In this document: positions 25,602-34,702 of the stretch, one piece after another | How positions within the stretch are numbered: the stretch's first letter is position 1 | Layout of the letters: each line of letters starts with the position of its first letter | Assembly (NCBI GenBank): GCA_947165825.1 | Contig: CAMVBX010000006.1 | Span: 1-38,466, forward strand | Length of the DNA: 38,466 nt | Direction of reading: 5' to 3' | From: an uncultured Clostridia bacterium | GTDB taxonomy: Bacteria > Bacillota > Clostridia > Oscillospirales > Oscillospiraceae | Program-made: the position numbers and the translations under genes | The notes under the pieces: generated by a model | The model's database searches: none | Told to the model about the DNA's origin: nothing | What the model saw: only the letters and a program-made list of their open reading frames with translations

Positions 25602-27067
25602 ATTGCCTTCGCCTGCTCCGTGATCCCCTTCTCCCGCCAATGGGAGAAGAAGAACACCGGAAGGATGATGAGCATGCCCATGAGCATGCTGATGCCCCAG
25701 GCCTGGAACACGCCGATATAGTGCTCCATGCCCACCCCGGCGGCAGCCGCGGCCTCCCGGCTGGCATACTGTCCGGCGGCAAGGGCGGCATCCAGGGCTT
25801 TATCCAGGGGATAGGCGGTGATGGCCCAAGTGAGGGGGATCTTCAGAATGGTGGAGCCGATGACGCAAAGGGAAGCGCCCAGGGCGGCTCCCGCGCCCCG
25901 GAGGGCGCCGGCCAGAATATTCTGGACCCCATAGAAGAGATAGAAGAAGCAGACGAAGCGGATACCCTCCGCCGCCATGCGCCGGGAATTCTCGTTGGCC
26001 CCGAAGATCAGGGTGATGGCGGGGCAGAAGAAATACAGGATCACCGACAGGAACAGGGTGACGCCCGCGGTCATGAGCAGGGTGGTGCGTACCCCCTTGT
26101 TGGTCCGGTCCAGGTCTCCGGCCCCCACATTCTGGCCCACATAGGTGGTGATGGCGGTGGAGAAGCCCATCATGGGCAGGAGCACGAAGCCGTCGATCTT
26201 CATGAGCATGGAATTGGCGGCGATGAACTCCGTGCCGAAGCGGAAGGAAAAGCTCTGGGTGATGAGGCAGCCCCCGGCGAAGCACATGCTCTGGAGGGCG
26301 GAGGGAAGTCCCAGACGAAGGATCTGCTTCGTCTGGGCGCCGTCCATCCGCAGATGCCGGAAATCGATCTTCGCCCCGTAGACCCCCGTGGACTGCCGCC
26401 AGAGCATGAGGCAGCCGCTGAGAATATGGGCCAGGATGGTGGCGACGGCCACCCCCGCCACGTCCCAATGGAAGACGCAGACAAAGAGCAGGTCCAGGGC
26501 GATATTGGTGAGGCTGGAGACGATGAGGGCGTACATGGGCCATTTGGCGTCCCCCAGCCCCTGGACCATGCCGTTCATGTTGTTGTACAGCACGTTGCCG
26601 CAGGTGCCCAGGAAGATGATGCGGATATACAGGGTGGCGTCGTCCAGAATGTCCGCCGGTGTGCCCAGGAGGACCAGCAGCGGCCGGGCGCACAGGGTAC
26701 CGGCGACGGTGATGAAGAGCCCCGCCAGCATGCTCAGCAGGAAGGTGGTGGTCATGGCCTTCTCCAGCATCTTCGTGTCCCTGGCTCCCCGGTACTGGGA
26801 GATCACGATGTTCGCCCCCATGCTCACCCCCATGTACAGGGCGTTGAAGACCAGCATGATGGCGAAGCTGGCGTTCACCGCCGCGAGGCAGTGGGTGCCG
26901 TCCCGGGCGAAATTCCCCACCACTACGCTGTCCACCACATTGTACAGCTGCTGGAACAGGTTCCCCAGGATGATGGGCAGGGAGAAGAGAATGATCTTTT
27001 TTGCGATATTCCCCTGGGTCAGATCCCGCCGGTCGGCCGCCCGGAGCAGCCGTTCTTCTTTCGTCAA
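25592..27067 (-). CDS. MATE family efflux transporter
   Basis: LTQGNIAKKIILFSLPIILGNLFQQLYNVVDSVVVGNFARDGTHCLAAVNASFAIMLVFNALYMGVSMGANIVISQYRGARD...FVLLPMMGFSTAITTYVGQNVGAGDLDRTNKGVRTT. Confidence 0.95.
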   Translation of the reverse strand: MTKEERLLRAADRRDLTQGNIAKKIILFSLPIILGNLFQQLYNVVDSVVVGNFARDGTHCLAAVNASFAIMLVFNALYMGVSMGANIVISQYRGARDTKMLEKAMTTTFLLSMLAGLFITVAGTLCARPLLVLLGTPADILDDATLYIRIIFLGTCGNVLYNNMNGMVQGLGDAKWPMYALIVSSLTNIALDLLFVCVFHWDVAGVAVATILAHILSGCLMLWRQSTGVYGAKIDFRHLRMDGAQTKQILRLGLPSALQSMCFAGGCLITQSFSFRFGTEFIAANSMLMKIDGFVLLPMMGFSTAITTYVGQNVGAGDLDRTNKGVRTTLLMTAGVTLFLSVILYFFCPAITLIFGANENSRRMAAEGIRFVCFFYLFYGVQNILAGALRGAGAALGASLCVIGSTILKIPLTWAITAYPLDKALDAALAAGQYASREAAAAAGVGMEHYIGVFQAWGISMLMGMLIILPVFFFSHWREKGITEQAKAIRP

Positions 27068-27073
27068 CTTGCT

Positions 27074-27988
27074 TCAGTCCTTCTTGCGCAGCGCCGCTGC
27101 GATTTTTTCATAAAGGGGGAGGGTCACGCCATGCTGCGCCCCCAGCCGGGGAACGTCCAGGATGAGCCCTTCCAGCTCCGAGGCGCCGCCCCGGAGGATA
27201 TCCCGCTGGAGGGAGGTGGTCATTTCCGGCTCCACTCCGTCCAGAATGGCCAGGTTCCAGGCCGGAAGGTCCGGGTCCAGCTCCACCCCCTGCGCCTGGG
27301 CCAGCAGGACGATCTCCTCCACCAGGGCGGCGAAGCAGTCCCGGATCTCCCCGGGCTTCTGCATGGCCCCGGCGCTGACGCCGTAATACAGGCCGCAGGC
27401 CCCCTGGGGGGAAACGTAGGAAAACTTGGTCAGGCAGTCCCGCCGGATGCTCCGGGAGAGATTGGCGTCCACGCCGCAGGCGGCCAGGTCCCCCCGGATC
27501 GCTTCCAGGACGGGGAGGGTCTCTCCCCCCGGCAGACCGAAAAACACCCGGAGGATGTTTCCCCGCATGCGGATATGGCCGGGGGAAGCGAGCTCCGAGG
27601 CAATATAGATGCAGCCGTCCGTCACCAGGGGAGCTTCAAGCCGCGCCCGGAGCCGCTCGCCCGTATCCGGAAGGTTCAGAATGGGGATAATCACCGTATC
27701 CTTCCCGGCAATGCGCCGGAGAAGGGGGACCGTTTCCTCCAGGGAATACCCCTTCACGCAGAGAAAGATCACGTCGGGAGCATCGGTACGCATCTCCGCG
27801 TCCCAGACCGGCAGGGGGCCGGAGGAGAAGATCTCCCCGGGCTTTTCCACCCGGAGACCTTCGCGGGCCAGCGCCTCCCGCTGCTTTCCCCGGGCAAGGA
27901 AGGAGACCTCCAGCCCGCCCCGGAAAAGATGGGCCCCGAGAGCGCCGCCGGTGCCCCCGGCGCCCAGGATCAGATAGCGGAGGCTCAC
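27074..27988 (-). CDS. Ketopantoate reductase family (ApbA/PanE) protein
   Basis: YLILGAGGTGGALGAHLFRGGLEVSFLARGKQREALAREGL...DVIFLCVKGYSLEETVPLLRRIAGKDTVIIPILN...RRDCLTKFSYVSP; GTG start overlapping the upstream TGA. Confidence 0.85.
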   Translation of the reverse strand: MSLRYLILGAGGTGGALGAHLFRGGLEVSFLARGKQREALAREGLRVEKPGEIFSSGPLPVWDAEMRTDAPDVIFLCVKGYSLEETVPLLRRIAGKDTVIIPILNLPDTGERLRARLEAPLVTDGCIYIASELASPGHIRMRGNILRVFFGLPGGETLPVLEAIRGDLAACGVDANLSRSIRRDCLTKFSYVSPQGACGLYYGVSAGAMQKPGEIRDCFAALVEEIVLLAQAQGVELDPDLPAWNLAILDGVEPEMTTSLQRDILRGGASELEGLILDVPRLGAQHGVTLPLYEKIAAALRKKD

Positions 27989-28803
27989 CGGATCACCCGG
28001 ATGGTGGCGAGGTATTCCGTATCCGCCGCCGTCTCCAGACCGGGATCCTCCAGGGCGAGGGCAGGCTGCAGGCCGTCTTCCTTCGCCGTCAGGAAGAAAT
28101 GGCAGAGGGCGATGCCCAGGTCGATTTTCTGCAGGTCGCCGGTGGCGTCCCCGGTGAAGCCCTTATTGCGCTTCACGTAGAAATGCGCGGCATTCTCCGC
28201 GATCACCGCCCGCCATGGCTGCTTGTTCACCGCCGAGGGGGCGAGTCGAACCGCCTCCAGAGGACGGGCCAGAGGACCGGCTGCCTGGGAAGACAGGGGA
28301 TGCTGCAGATCTCCGGAAAAGAACAGCTCTCCGAAGGACAGACGGGTGTCCGCCCCCACCCCCTTGCGCATGAGCGTCTCCCGAAGAGCGGGCTTTTTCG
28401 CGGGATAGCCCAGAGGGCTGGCGCAGGGCATAAATTCCCCGGGAGCCAGGTCCATGGCTTTCTGGAAGGCCTCCCGGTTCAGGGTGCCCCCCAGCCAGAC
28501 GGTGCCGATGCCCAGGGACCAGGCGTACAGCACCAGCATCTCAAAGGCAAAGCCGCAGGCCTCCTCGGCATGCTCCCGCCGGGGCAGCTTGGCGGCGAAA
28601 TACAGGCTTTCCCCAGTGACCACCGGGCTCTTCAGCCCGAATTCCGAAGCATCCAGCAGGCGGAATTCGGGAGAGATCCCCCAGGGGGTGGGGATATCCG
28701 CCAGATATGCGGCCAGGGCGGAACGGTGTTCCGCCGAAAGCGGTTTCCCGTCGTAGGTGCGAACGCTGCGGCGGGTTCGGATCAGATCATAAACGTGCTC
28801 CAT
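27985..28803 (-). CDS. Nitroreductase family protein (TM1586-like)
   Basis: VYDLIRTRRSVRTYDGKPLS...GFAFEMLVLYAWSLGIGTVWLGGTLNREAFQKAMDL...VRLAPSAVNKQPWRAVIAENAAHFYVKRNKGF...DLGIALCHFFLTAKEDGL. Confidence 0.88.
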   Translation of the reverse strand: MEHVYDLIRTRRSVRTYDGKPLSAEHRSALAAYLADIPTPWGISPEFRLLDASEFGLKSPVVTGESLYFAAKLPRREHAEEACGFAFEMLVLYAWSLGIGTVWLGGTLNREAFQKAMDLAPGEFMPCASPLGYPAKKPALRETLMRKGVGADTRLSFGELFFSGDLQHPLSSQAAGPLARPLEAVRLAPSAVNKQPWRAVIAENAAHFYVKRNKGFTGDATGDLQKIDLGIALCHFFLTAKEDGLQPALALEDPGLETAADTEYLATIRVIR

Positions 28804-28804
28804 A

Positions 28805-30454
28805 TCATTCCGCTCCTTTGCGCCTTTCCCGCTGCCGGATGATCAGCAGGACCGCCAGCAGGATCACCAGGGAAACCGGGGTGGCCAGGGCGGCTATGCT
28901 GCTGTTCGTGCGGGAACCGATGATCCCCGCCAGGATGTACCCCGGTACGCACACCGCCGCGGCGGTGAGGGCATAGGGCAGCTGGGTGGTGACATGGTTG
29001 ATATGGTTGGACTTGGCTCCGGCGGAGGACATGATGGTGGTATCCGAAATGGGGGAGCAGTGATCCCCGCAGACGGCTCCGGCCAGACAGGCGGCGATGG
29101 AGATTACCAGCATTTCCGATTCCCCGGGGAACACGGCGCAGACGATGGGGATCAGAATGGTGAAGGTGCCCCAGCTGGTGCCCGTGGAGAAGGCCAGGAA
29201 GACGGAGACGATGAAAGCGATGGCGGGGATCAGCATCTGCACCGCCTCGGCGGAGGAGGCCATGAGCCCGTGGATGAAGTCCGCCGCCCCCAGCAGGCCG
29301 GTGACCCCGGACAGATTCCAGGAGAGGATGAGAATGATCATGGGGGCACACATGGAGCGGAAGCCCGCGGCGAAGCAGCCCATGAAATCCTTGAAACTGA
29401 TGACGCCGCGGTTCATGTACAGCCAGAAGGTGACGATGACGGTGATGAGGCTCCCCATCACCAGTCCCCGGGCGGAATCCGCATCCGCAAAGGCGTTGAT
29501 GAGGCTGGCCCCGGAGAAGAGACCGCCGGTATAGACCATACCCAGAAGGCAGGTGAAGATCAGCACGATGACGGGGATCACCAGGTCGGAGATCCGGCCA
29601 GTGCCCTGCTGCGCGTCCTCCGGCTCCTCATAGGGCTGATCCCCGGTGGTGAACAGGTCCCCCTTTCGGGCGTTGGCCTCATGGAGGCGCATGGGACCGA
29701 AGTCCAGCTTCAGCAGCACCAGAAGCAGGAGCATCACCAGGGTGACCAGGGCGTAGAGGTTATAGGGAATGGTGCGGACGAACATATGGAAACCGTTGAT
29801 TTCCATCCCCTCCGGCACCGCATAGCTCACGGCCGCGGCCCAGCAGGAGATGGGGGCGATGATGCATACCGGAGCGGCGGTGGAATCCAGCAGGTAGGCC
29901 AGCTTGGCCCGGGAGACCTGGTGCCCGTCGGTGATGGGCCGCATGACGCTGCCCACGGTCATGCAGTTGAAGCCGTCGTCCACGAAGATCAGCAGACCCA
30001 TGAGGATGGTGAGGAGCTGGGCGCCCACCCGGGTCTTGATCCGCTTCTGGGCCCAGCGGCCGAAGGCGGCCGCGCCGCCGGACCGGTTCATCAGCACCAC
30101 CAGGGTCCCCAGCAGGGTGACGAAAACCAGGATGCAGGCATGGGAGGTGTCGGCAATGCCGGAGACCAGACCGGCCTCCTCATGGAAGAGCAGGGTGTTC
30201 AGGGCCAGTTCCCCGTTGCCCCCCGCATAGAGCAGCGCGCCGACCACCACGCCCACGAAGAGGGAACTGTATACCTCCTTCGTGATGAGGGCCAGGGCGA
30301 TGGCGATCACCGGGGGCAGCAGGGACAGGATCGTAGCGTATGCCCCGGGGCTGTACTCCTCCGGCGCCTGGCCGGGGGTGAAGACGGTCAGAAGGATCAG
30401 AGCCGCGACGACGGCCAGAGCCAGAAGGTTGCAAACTAACTTTTTGGTTCTCAT
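28805..30454 (-). CDS. Na+/H+ antiporter NhaC family protein
   Basis: LLPPVIAIALALITKEVYSSLFVGVVVGALLYAGGN...LLTILMGLLIFVDDGFNCMTVGSVMRPITDGHQVSRAKLAYLLDSTAAPVCIIAPISCW...AFSTGTSWGTFTILIPIVCAVFP...CLAGAVCGDHCSPISDTTIMSSAGAKSNHINHVTTQLPYA. Confidence 0.93.
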   Translation of the reverse strand: MRTKKLVCNLLALAVVAALILLTVFTPGQAPEEYSPGAYATILSLLPPVIAIALALITKEVYSSLFVGVVVGALLYAGGNGELALNTLLFHEEAGLVSGIADTSHACILVFVTLLGTLVVLMNRSGGAAAFGRWAQKRIKTRVGAQLLTILMGLLIFVDDGFNCMTVGSVMRPITDGHQVSRAKLAYLLDSTAAPVCIIAPISCWAAAVSYAVPEGMEINGFHMFVRTIPYNLYALVTLVMLLLLVLLKLDFGPMRLHEANARKGDLFTTGDQPYEEPEDAQQGTGRISDLVIPVIVLIFTCLLGMVYTGGLFSGASLINAFADADSARGLVMGSLITVIVTFWLYMNRGVISFKDFMGCFAAGFRSMCAPMIILILSWNLSGVTGLLGAADFIHGLMASSAEAVQMLIPAIAFIVSVFLAFSTGTSWGTFTILIPIVCAVFPGESEMLVISIAACLAGAVCGDHCSPISDTTIMSSAGAKSNHINHVTTQLPYALTAAAVCVPGYILAGIIGSRTNSSIAALATPVSLVILLAVLLIIRQRERRKGAE

Positions 30455-30517
30455 ACATCCACGCCTTTCTTTTCTAACAGAGGTGTTCATTCAGATCCAT
30501 GAGGGGGAGGGGTAAGC

Positions 30518-31192
30518 TTATGCGCGGTCGTTGGTGGCATCCCCGCTGCCGGTGAGGGGGATAGATTCCCCCAGGTATGTGGGTTCGGGCAGAAATACGC
30601 ACTGGAAAAAGTCCTTGTCCCTGGCCAGGAGCTCCCGGATATCCCGGTGAAGCTGACCTGCGTAGCGCCGGGTGTCGCAGGGGATGCCCACCGCCTCCAG
30701 GCCCAGCCGGGAGGCGATATACAGGGCGCGGGGGAGATGGTAGGACTGGGTGACGATGAGGAGGCGTTCCGCCCCGAAGATCGCTTCGGCCCGGTACAGA
30801 CTGTCGTAGGTGCTGAAGCCGGCATGGTCCATGAAGACGTCTTCCGAAGGGATCCCGGCGGCCAGGGCCGCGTCCTTCATGGCGTTTACCTCATCGTGGT
30901 CCGCCCGCCCGTGGTCCCCGCTCATCAGAAGCTTCGGCGCCGCTCCGGATCCGTACAGCCGTATGCCCATATCGATCCGTTCCCGGAGCATGAGGCTGGG
31001 ACTTCCGTCCGGCTGGAGTCCCGCGCCCAGGACCAGAATACAGTCCCAATCGCCGGTGTCCAATTCCTCCGGGGTGAGGATACGGCTCCGGGCGTGCAGG
31101 AGCATCACGGCATTGGGCCCAAGTCCCAGCAGGAAAAGGAGGCAAAGGACCGCAATCAGGACGATCCGCAGACCCTTTTTCTTTCTCTTCAT
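30518..31192 (-). CDS. DUF218/SanA-YdcF-like membrane protein
   Basis: N-terminal TM; WDCILVLGAGLQPDGSPSLMLRERIDMGIRLYGSGAAPKLLMSGDHGRADHDEVNAMKDAALAAGIPSEDVFMDHAGFSTYDSLYRAEAIFGAERLLIVTQSYHLPRALYIASRLGLEAVGIPCD. Confidence 0.93.
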   Translation of the reverse strand: MKRKKKGLRIVLIAVLCLLFLLGLGPNAVMLLHARSRILTPEELDTGDWDCILVLGAGLQPDGSPSLMLRERIDMGIRLYGSGAAPKLLMSGDHGRADHDEVNAMKDAALAAGIPSEDVFMDHAGFSTYDSLYRAEAIFGAERLLIVTQSYHLPRALYIASRLGLEAVGIPCDTRRYAGQLHRDIRELLARDKDFFQCVFLPEPTYLGESIPLTGSGDATNDRA

Positions 31193-31254
31193 CAATATGT
31201 CCTCCAAGGTTTCTCCATTATAAGCGAAAACGGAAAAATATACAATACGGGGTA

Positions 31255-31284
31255 TTGCGCAGAAGGGGGAAAAAGGCATAGAAT
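31255..31284 (+). promoter_or_regulatory. Predicted promoter of the nitrogenase-like operon with overlapping palindrome
   Basis: TTGCGC-N18-TAGAAT; CAATAC-ggg-GTATTG (31243-31257) overlaps the -35. Confidence 0.45.
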
Positions 31285-31311
31285 TTCCTCAAAAAGAGAG
31301 GAGGGCAGGGG

Positions 31312-33498
31312 ATGGAGCATAGACGACTGGAGCTGGCCCTGTACGGAAAGGGCGGCATCGGCAAGTCCACGGTCAGCGCAAACCTCTCCGCCGCCCTGGC
31401 GGCGGCGGGCAGCCGGGTTCTGCAGGTGGGCTGCGATCCCAAGCATGATTCCACCCGGCTGCTCCTGGGAGGCGGGAGTCTCCCCACGGTGCTGGATTAT
31501 CTGCGGACCGTGCCCAGGGAGCAGGAAAGGCTGGATGCGGTGCTCCGCACGGGCTGGGGCAAGATCGGCTGCGTGGAGGCCGGCGGACCGAAGCCCGGCG
31601 TGGGCTGCGCGGGCCGGGGCATCATCACCGCCTTTGAATTTCTGGAGCGCCATCGGGCAAAGGCGAATTATGACGTTCTGATCTACGACGTGCTGGGGGA
31701 CGTGGTCTGCGGCGGCTTCGCCGTGCCCATCCGCCGGGAATATGCCGACGCGGTTTTTCTGGTGACCAGCGGAGAATTCATGGCCCTGTACGCCGCAAAC
31801 AATATTCTCCGGGGGATCCGGAATTTTGACGGCGGGGAATGCCGCCGCGCGGCGGGGATCATCTTCAATGCGCGGAACCTGTCCGGGGAGGCGGAGCGGG
31901 TGGAACGCTTCGCCCGGGCGGTGGGACTGCCCATCGTGGCCCGTGTCCCACGGAGCGAGGCCTTCGCCCGGGGAGAGGAGGCGGGAAAACCCCTCCTTGC
32001 CTTGGAAGGCTATGATCGGGAGAAGGCGGTATTCACCCGCCTGGCGGAGACGATCCGCAGCGGTCTGACCCTGTATGAAGCCCGCCCTCTAGAGGATGAA
32101 GCCCTGGAGGAGGTGGTGCTCCGCGGCGGCACCGCGGCTCCGGCTGCGGCTGCGGAACCGACTCCGGAACCGCAGCAGAAAGCAAAGACTTCCGATCCGG
32201 CCCCGGCGCCGGACGAACCCCGGATGCCGCTGTACGGCTGCGCCTTCAACGGCGCCGCCACCACGGCGGTCCACCTGACGGACGCGCTGGTGATCGCCCA
32301 TTCTCCCCGGTCCTGCGCCTTCTATACCTGGCAGAATATCAGCTCCCCCGGACGGCGGAATCTGTTCAACCGGGGGATCCTCATGCCCTCTGCCATCAGC
32401 CCGGGCTTCGAAACCACGGAAATCGGCCATGCCGAGGCGGTATTCGGCGGCGTGGAGAAGCTCAGGGCGCAGGTGGAGCGGGCCTTGGAGCGAAAGCCCG
32501 GGGCGGTGGTGGTGATCAGTTCCTGCGTCAGCGGGATCATCGGGGACGATCTCCTCAGCCTGGAGCGCCTCTCCACCCCGGAAACTCCGGTGATCGCCGT
32601 ACCGGCGGACGGAGTCCTGGGCGGGGACTATATGGAAGGGATCCGACTTTGCCTCCACACCCTGGCGGAGAAGCTGGTGCGTCGGGACGCGCCACTCCGG
32701 CCCAGGACGGTGAACCTCATCGGCGAGGTGGGGGTGAGCAACAATACCCAGGTGGACTATCAGACCCTGCGCCGTCTTCTGGGGGAAATGGGGATCTCCA
32801 TCGGCTGCCGCTTCCTGGGGGACTGTACGGCGCAGGAGCTGCGGGATCTGCTGAGCGCGCCGCTGAACCTTCTGGCCACGGACAGCCAGGACAATCTGGA
32901 GCTGAAGGCGTGGCTGGAAACGGAATACGGCTGCCGTTTCCACCCGGGCTGCCTGCCCATCGGTTTCCGGGCCACCCGGAATTTCCTCCTGGAGCTGGGG
33001 GACTTCTTCGGCTGCCGGGAGGAGGCGGAGGCCCTGATTTCCCGGGAAGAAGCGGATTACCGGCGGGAGATCGAAAGCCTTCGGCCTCTGCTGCAGGGAA
33101 AACGCATCCTGATGACCACCATCAACGCCAATCTGGACTGGCTCCTGGATGCGGCGGAGGACTGCGGCATGGAGTTCGTGTGGATCGGCGTGCTGAATTA
33201 TCTCCACCGGGAACTGCGGATCACGGACCGGCAGGAGCGGAATGCCGTCATCCGGGAGATCACCGGGGGAGATATCGTGGAACAGCGCATTCGGGAGCTG
33301 AAGCCGGATATGGTCCTGGGAAACTACACCGCCCGGGCGGAGGGCGGAGAGTATATCGCGGATACGCTGCCCATGACCCAGCCCATCGGCTTCGGCTCCG
33401 GGCTGACGGTCCTGCGCCGCTGGGCGCAGCTGAACAAGAACGAAAGAGAGGGGGAGTGGGAGCATGACCGGGTCTGGTTTGAACAGTATTTTGCCTGA
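31312..33498 (+). CDS. Nitrogenase-like fusion: NifH-type reductase ATPase + NifD-like component 1 subunit
   Basis: NifH part: ALYGKGGIGKSTVSANLSAAL...QVGCDPKHDSTRLLL...CVEAGGPKPGVGCAGRGIITAFEFLE (Cys99)...YDVLGDVVCGGFAVPIR (Cys133). Linker GGTAAPAAAAEPTPEPQQKAKTSDPAPAPDEPRM. NifD-like part: YGCAFNGAATTAVHLTDALVIAHSPRSCAFYTW (Cys310, Cys335)...VVISSCVSGIIGDDL (Cys405). Confidence 0.93.
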   Translation: MEHRRLELALYGKGGIGKSTVSANLSAALAAAGSRVLQVGCDPKHDSTRLLLGGGSLPTVLDYLRTVPREQERLDAVLRTGWGKIGCVEAGGPKPGVGCAGRGIITAFEFLERHRAKANYDVLIYDVLGDVVCGGFAVPIRREYADAVFLVTSGEFMALYAANNILRGIRNFDGGECRRAAGIIFNARNLSGEAERVERFARAVGLPIVARVPRSEAFARGEEAGKPLLALEGYDREKAVFTRLAETIRSGLTLYEARPLEDEALEEVVLRGGTAAPAAAAEPTPEPQQKAKTSDPAPAPDEPRMPLYGCAFNGAATTAVHLTDALVIAHSPRSCAFYTWQNISSPGRRNLFNRGILMPSAISPGFETTEIGHAEAVFGGVEKLRAQVERALERKPGAVVVISSCVSGIIGDDLLSLERLSTPETPVIAVPADGVLGGDYMEGIRLCLHTLAEKLVRRDAPLRPRTVNLIGEVGVSNNTQVDYQTLRRLLGEMGISIGCRFLGDCTAQELRDLLSAPLNLLATDSQDNLELKAWLETEYGCRFHPGCLPIGFRATRNFLLELGDFFGCREEAEALISREEADYRREIESLRPLLQGKRILMTTINANLDWLLDAAEDCGMEFVWIGVLNYLHRELRITDRQERNAVIREITGGDIVEQRIRELKPDMVLGNYTARAEGGEYIADTLPMTQPIGFGSGLTVLRRWAQLNKNEREGEWEHDRVWFEQYFA

Positions 33499-34702
33499 CT
33501 GCACCACCGGCGCCATCTTTGCGGTGGAGGGGATCCAAAACGCCGTGGTGCTGCTGAACGGACCCATGGGCTGCCGCTTCTACCACAGCACCACCTCCCG
33601 TTTCCTCACCATCCGCCCGCTGCTCCGTCTGCCTGAGGAGGAGGGGAAAGACCCCAGGCCGGTGGATTACAACACCCTGAACAACTGGTTCTTCCGCCAG
33701 GAGCGGGTGCCCTGTACCTGGCTGGACGGACGGGACTTTGTGTACGGGACGAAGGACAAGGTGCTGGAGGCTCTGGCCTATATCCGGGATCACGTGGCCT
33801 TCGACCTCCTGGCCATCGTGGATTCCCCCGGAGCCTCCCTCATCGGGGACGCGCTCCTGGAGCCAGCCCGGGGTATCCTGGGGGATAAGGTCGTGCTGCT
33901 GGAATCTCCGGGGTGGTCCGCCTCCTTTGAAGACGGCGCCTCCTATGCCGCCCTGGAGCTGCTGCGGAAGGGCGTCAGACTTCACCGTACCGGGGAAAGG
34001 AGAGAAGGGAAGTCCGTGAATCTTCTGGGCTTCAATCTCTGGCAGCGGTACCAGGAAGGGGATATCCTGGAAATGAAACGGCTCCTGGAGCTCTGCGGGA
34101 TCGGGGTCAACGCGGTCCTTTGCGCGGGCTGCAGTCTTCCCGAGCTGGAGCGGATGCCGGAGGCTGACCTGAACCTGGTGGTCTACCCGGAGCTGGGGCT
34201 GGACTGCGCCGGATACCTGGAGGAAGCCTGGGGCATGCCGTACTTTGTCTGCCCCACTCTGCCCGTGGGCTTCCGGGCGACGGAGGAGCTTCTGGAGGAA
34301 CTGTGCCGCCGGCTGGGGATGGATCCCGCCCCGGCCCTGGAGGACAGCCGTCGGGCCAGGGCCCTGGCCTGGTACAAGATCCGGGATATCCAGCAGAGCT
34401 ACGGCAGGCCCAGGGGTGTCCGATTCCACGTGGATATCGGCCCCAGCGCGGATAAGGCCTATACCGCATTTCTCCGGGATTACCTGGCGATGGAGCCCTC
34501 GCCGCCGGGGGAGGCGGAGCTGGTGTTTTCCGACGCAAACGTCATCGCGGAGCTGATGCTGGAGAACAAGCGCTTCTGCGGCATCGAAGCCCGGATGCCC
34601 GGCATGGGCTATACGGATCTGATCCCCAAGACCCATCTGGGGGTGCAGGGCGCCCTGTTTCTCATCGAACAGGTCTTGAACGGCCTGATGAGCAAAATCT
34701 GA
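33464..34702 (+). CDS. Nitrogenase component 1-like protein (NifK/NifE-like)
   Basis: LPDCTTGAIFAVEGIQNAVVLLNGPMGCRFYHSTTSRFL (Cys13, Cys37)...FDLLAIVDSPGASLIGDAL...CPTLPVGFRATEELLEEL...WYKIRDIQQSYGRPRGVRFHVDIGPSADKAYTAFLRDYLAMEP...KTHLGVQGALFLIEQVLNGLM; overlaps upstream ORF by 35 bp. Confidence 0.88.
   Translation: MTGSGLNSILPDCTTGAIFAVEGIQNAVVLLNGPMGCRFYHSTTSRFLTIRPLLRLPEEEGKDPRPVDYNTLNNWFFRQERVPCTWLDGRDFVYGTKDKVLEALAYIRDHVAFDLLAIVDSPGASLIGDALLEPARGILGDKVVLLESPGWSASFEDGASYAALELLRKGVRLHRTGERREGKSVNLLGFNLWQRYQEGDILEMKRLLELCGIGVNAVLCAGCSLPELERMPEADLNLVVYPELGLDCAGYLEEAWGMPYFVCPTLPVGFRATEELLEELCRRLGMDPAPALEDSRRARALAWYKIRDIQQSYGRPRGVRFHVDIGPSADKAYTAFLRDYLAMEPSPPGEAELVFSDANVIAELMLENKRFCGIEARMPGMGYTDLIPKTHLGVQGALFLIEQVLNGLMSKI

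Noticed and set aside
25640-28180. 846-aa plus-strand ORF opposite MATE, ketopantoate reductase and nitroreductase genes
   Set aside because: Low-complexity His/Gly/Gln/Glu-rich product running antisense to three coherent genes; typical GC-rich shadow ORF.
28994-30439. 481-aa plus-strand ORF
   Set aside because: Asp/Gly/His/Gln-rich antisense shadow of the NhaC-family gene.
31312-33498. Bona fide N2-fixing nitrogenase or protochlorophyllide reductase
   Set aside because: FeMo-co ligands not seen, no nifB/nifEN or bch genes in the window, and the reductase is fused to the alpha subunit; only 'nitrogenase-like' is supportable.
32089-33567. 492-aa minus-strand ORF opposite the nitrogenase-like fusion
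   Set aside because: Antisense shadow; the plus-strand frame has multiple invariant NifH/NifD motifs.
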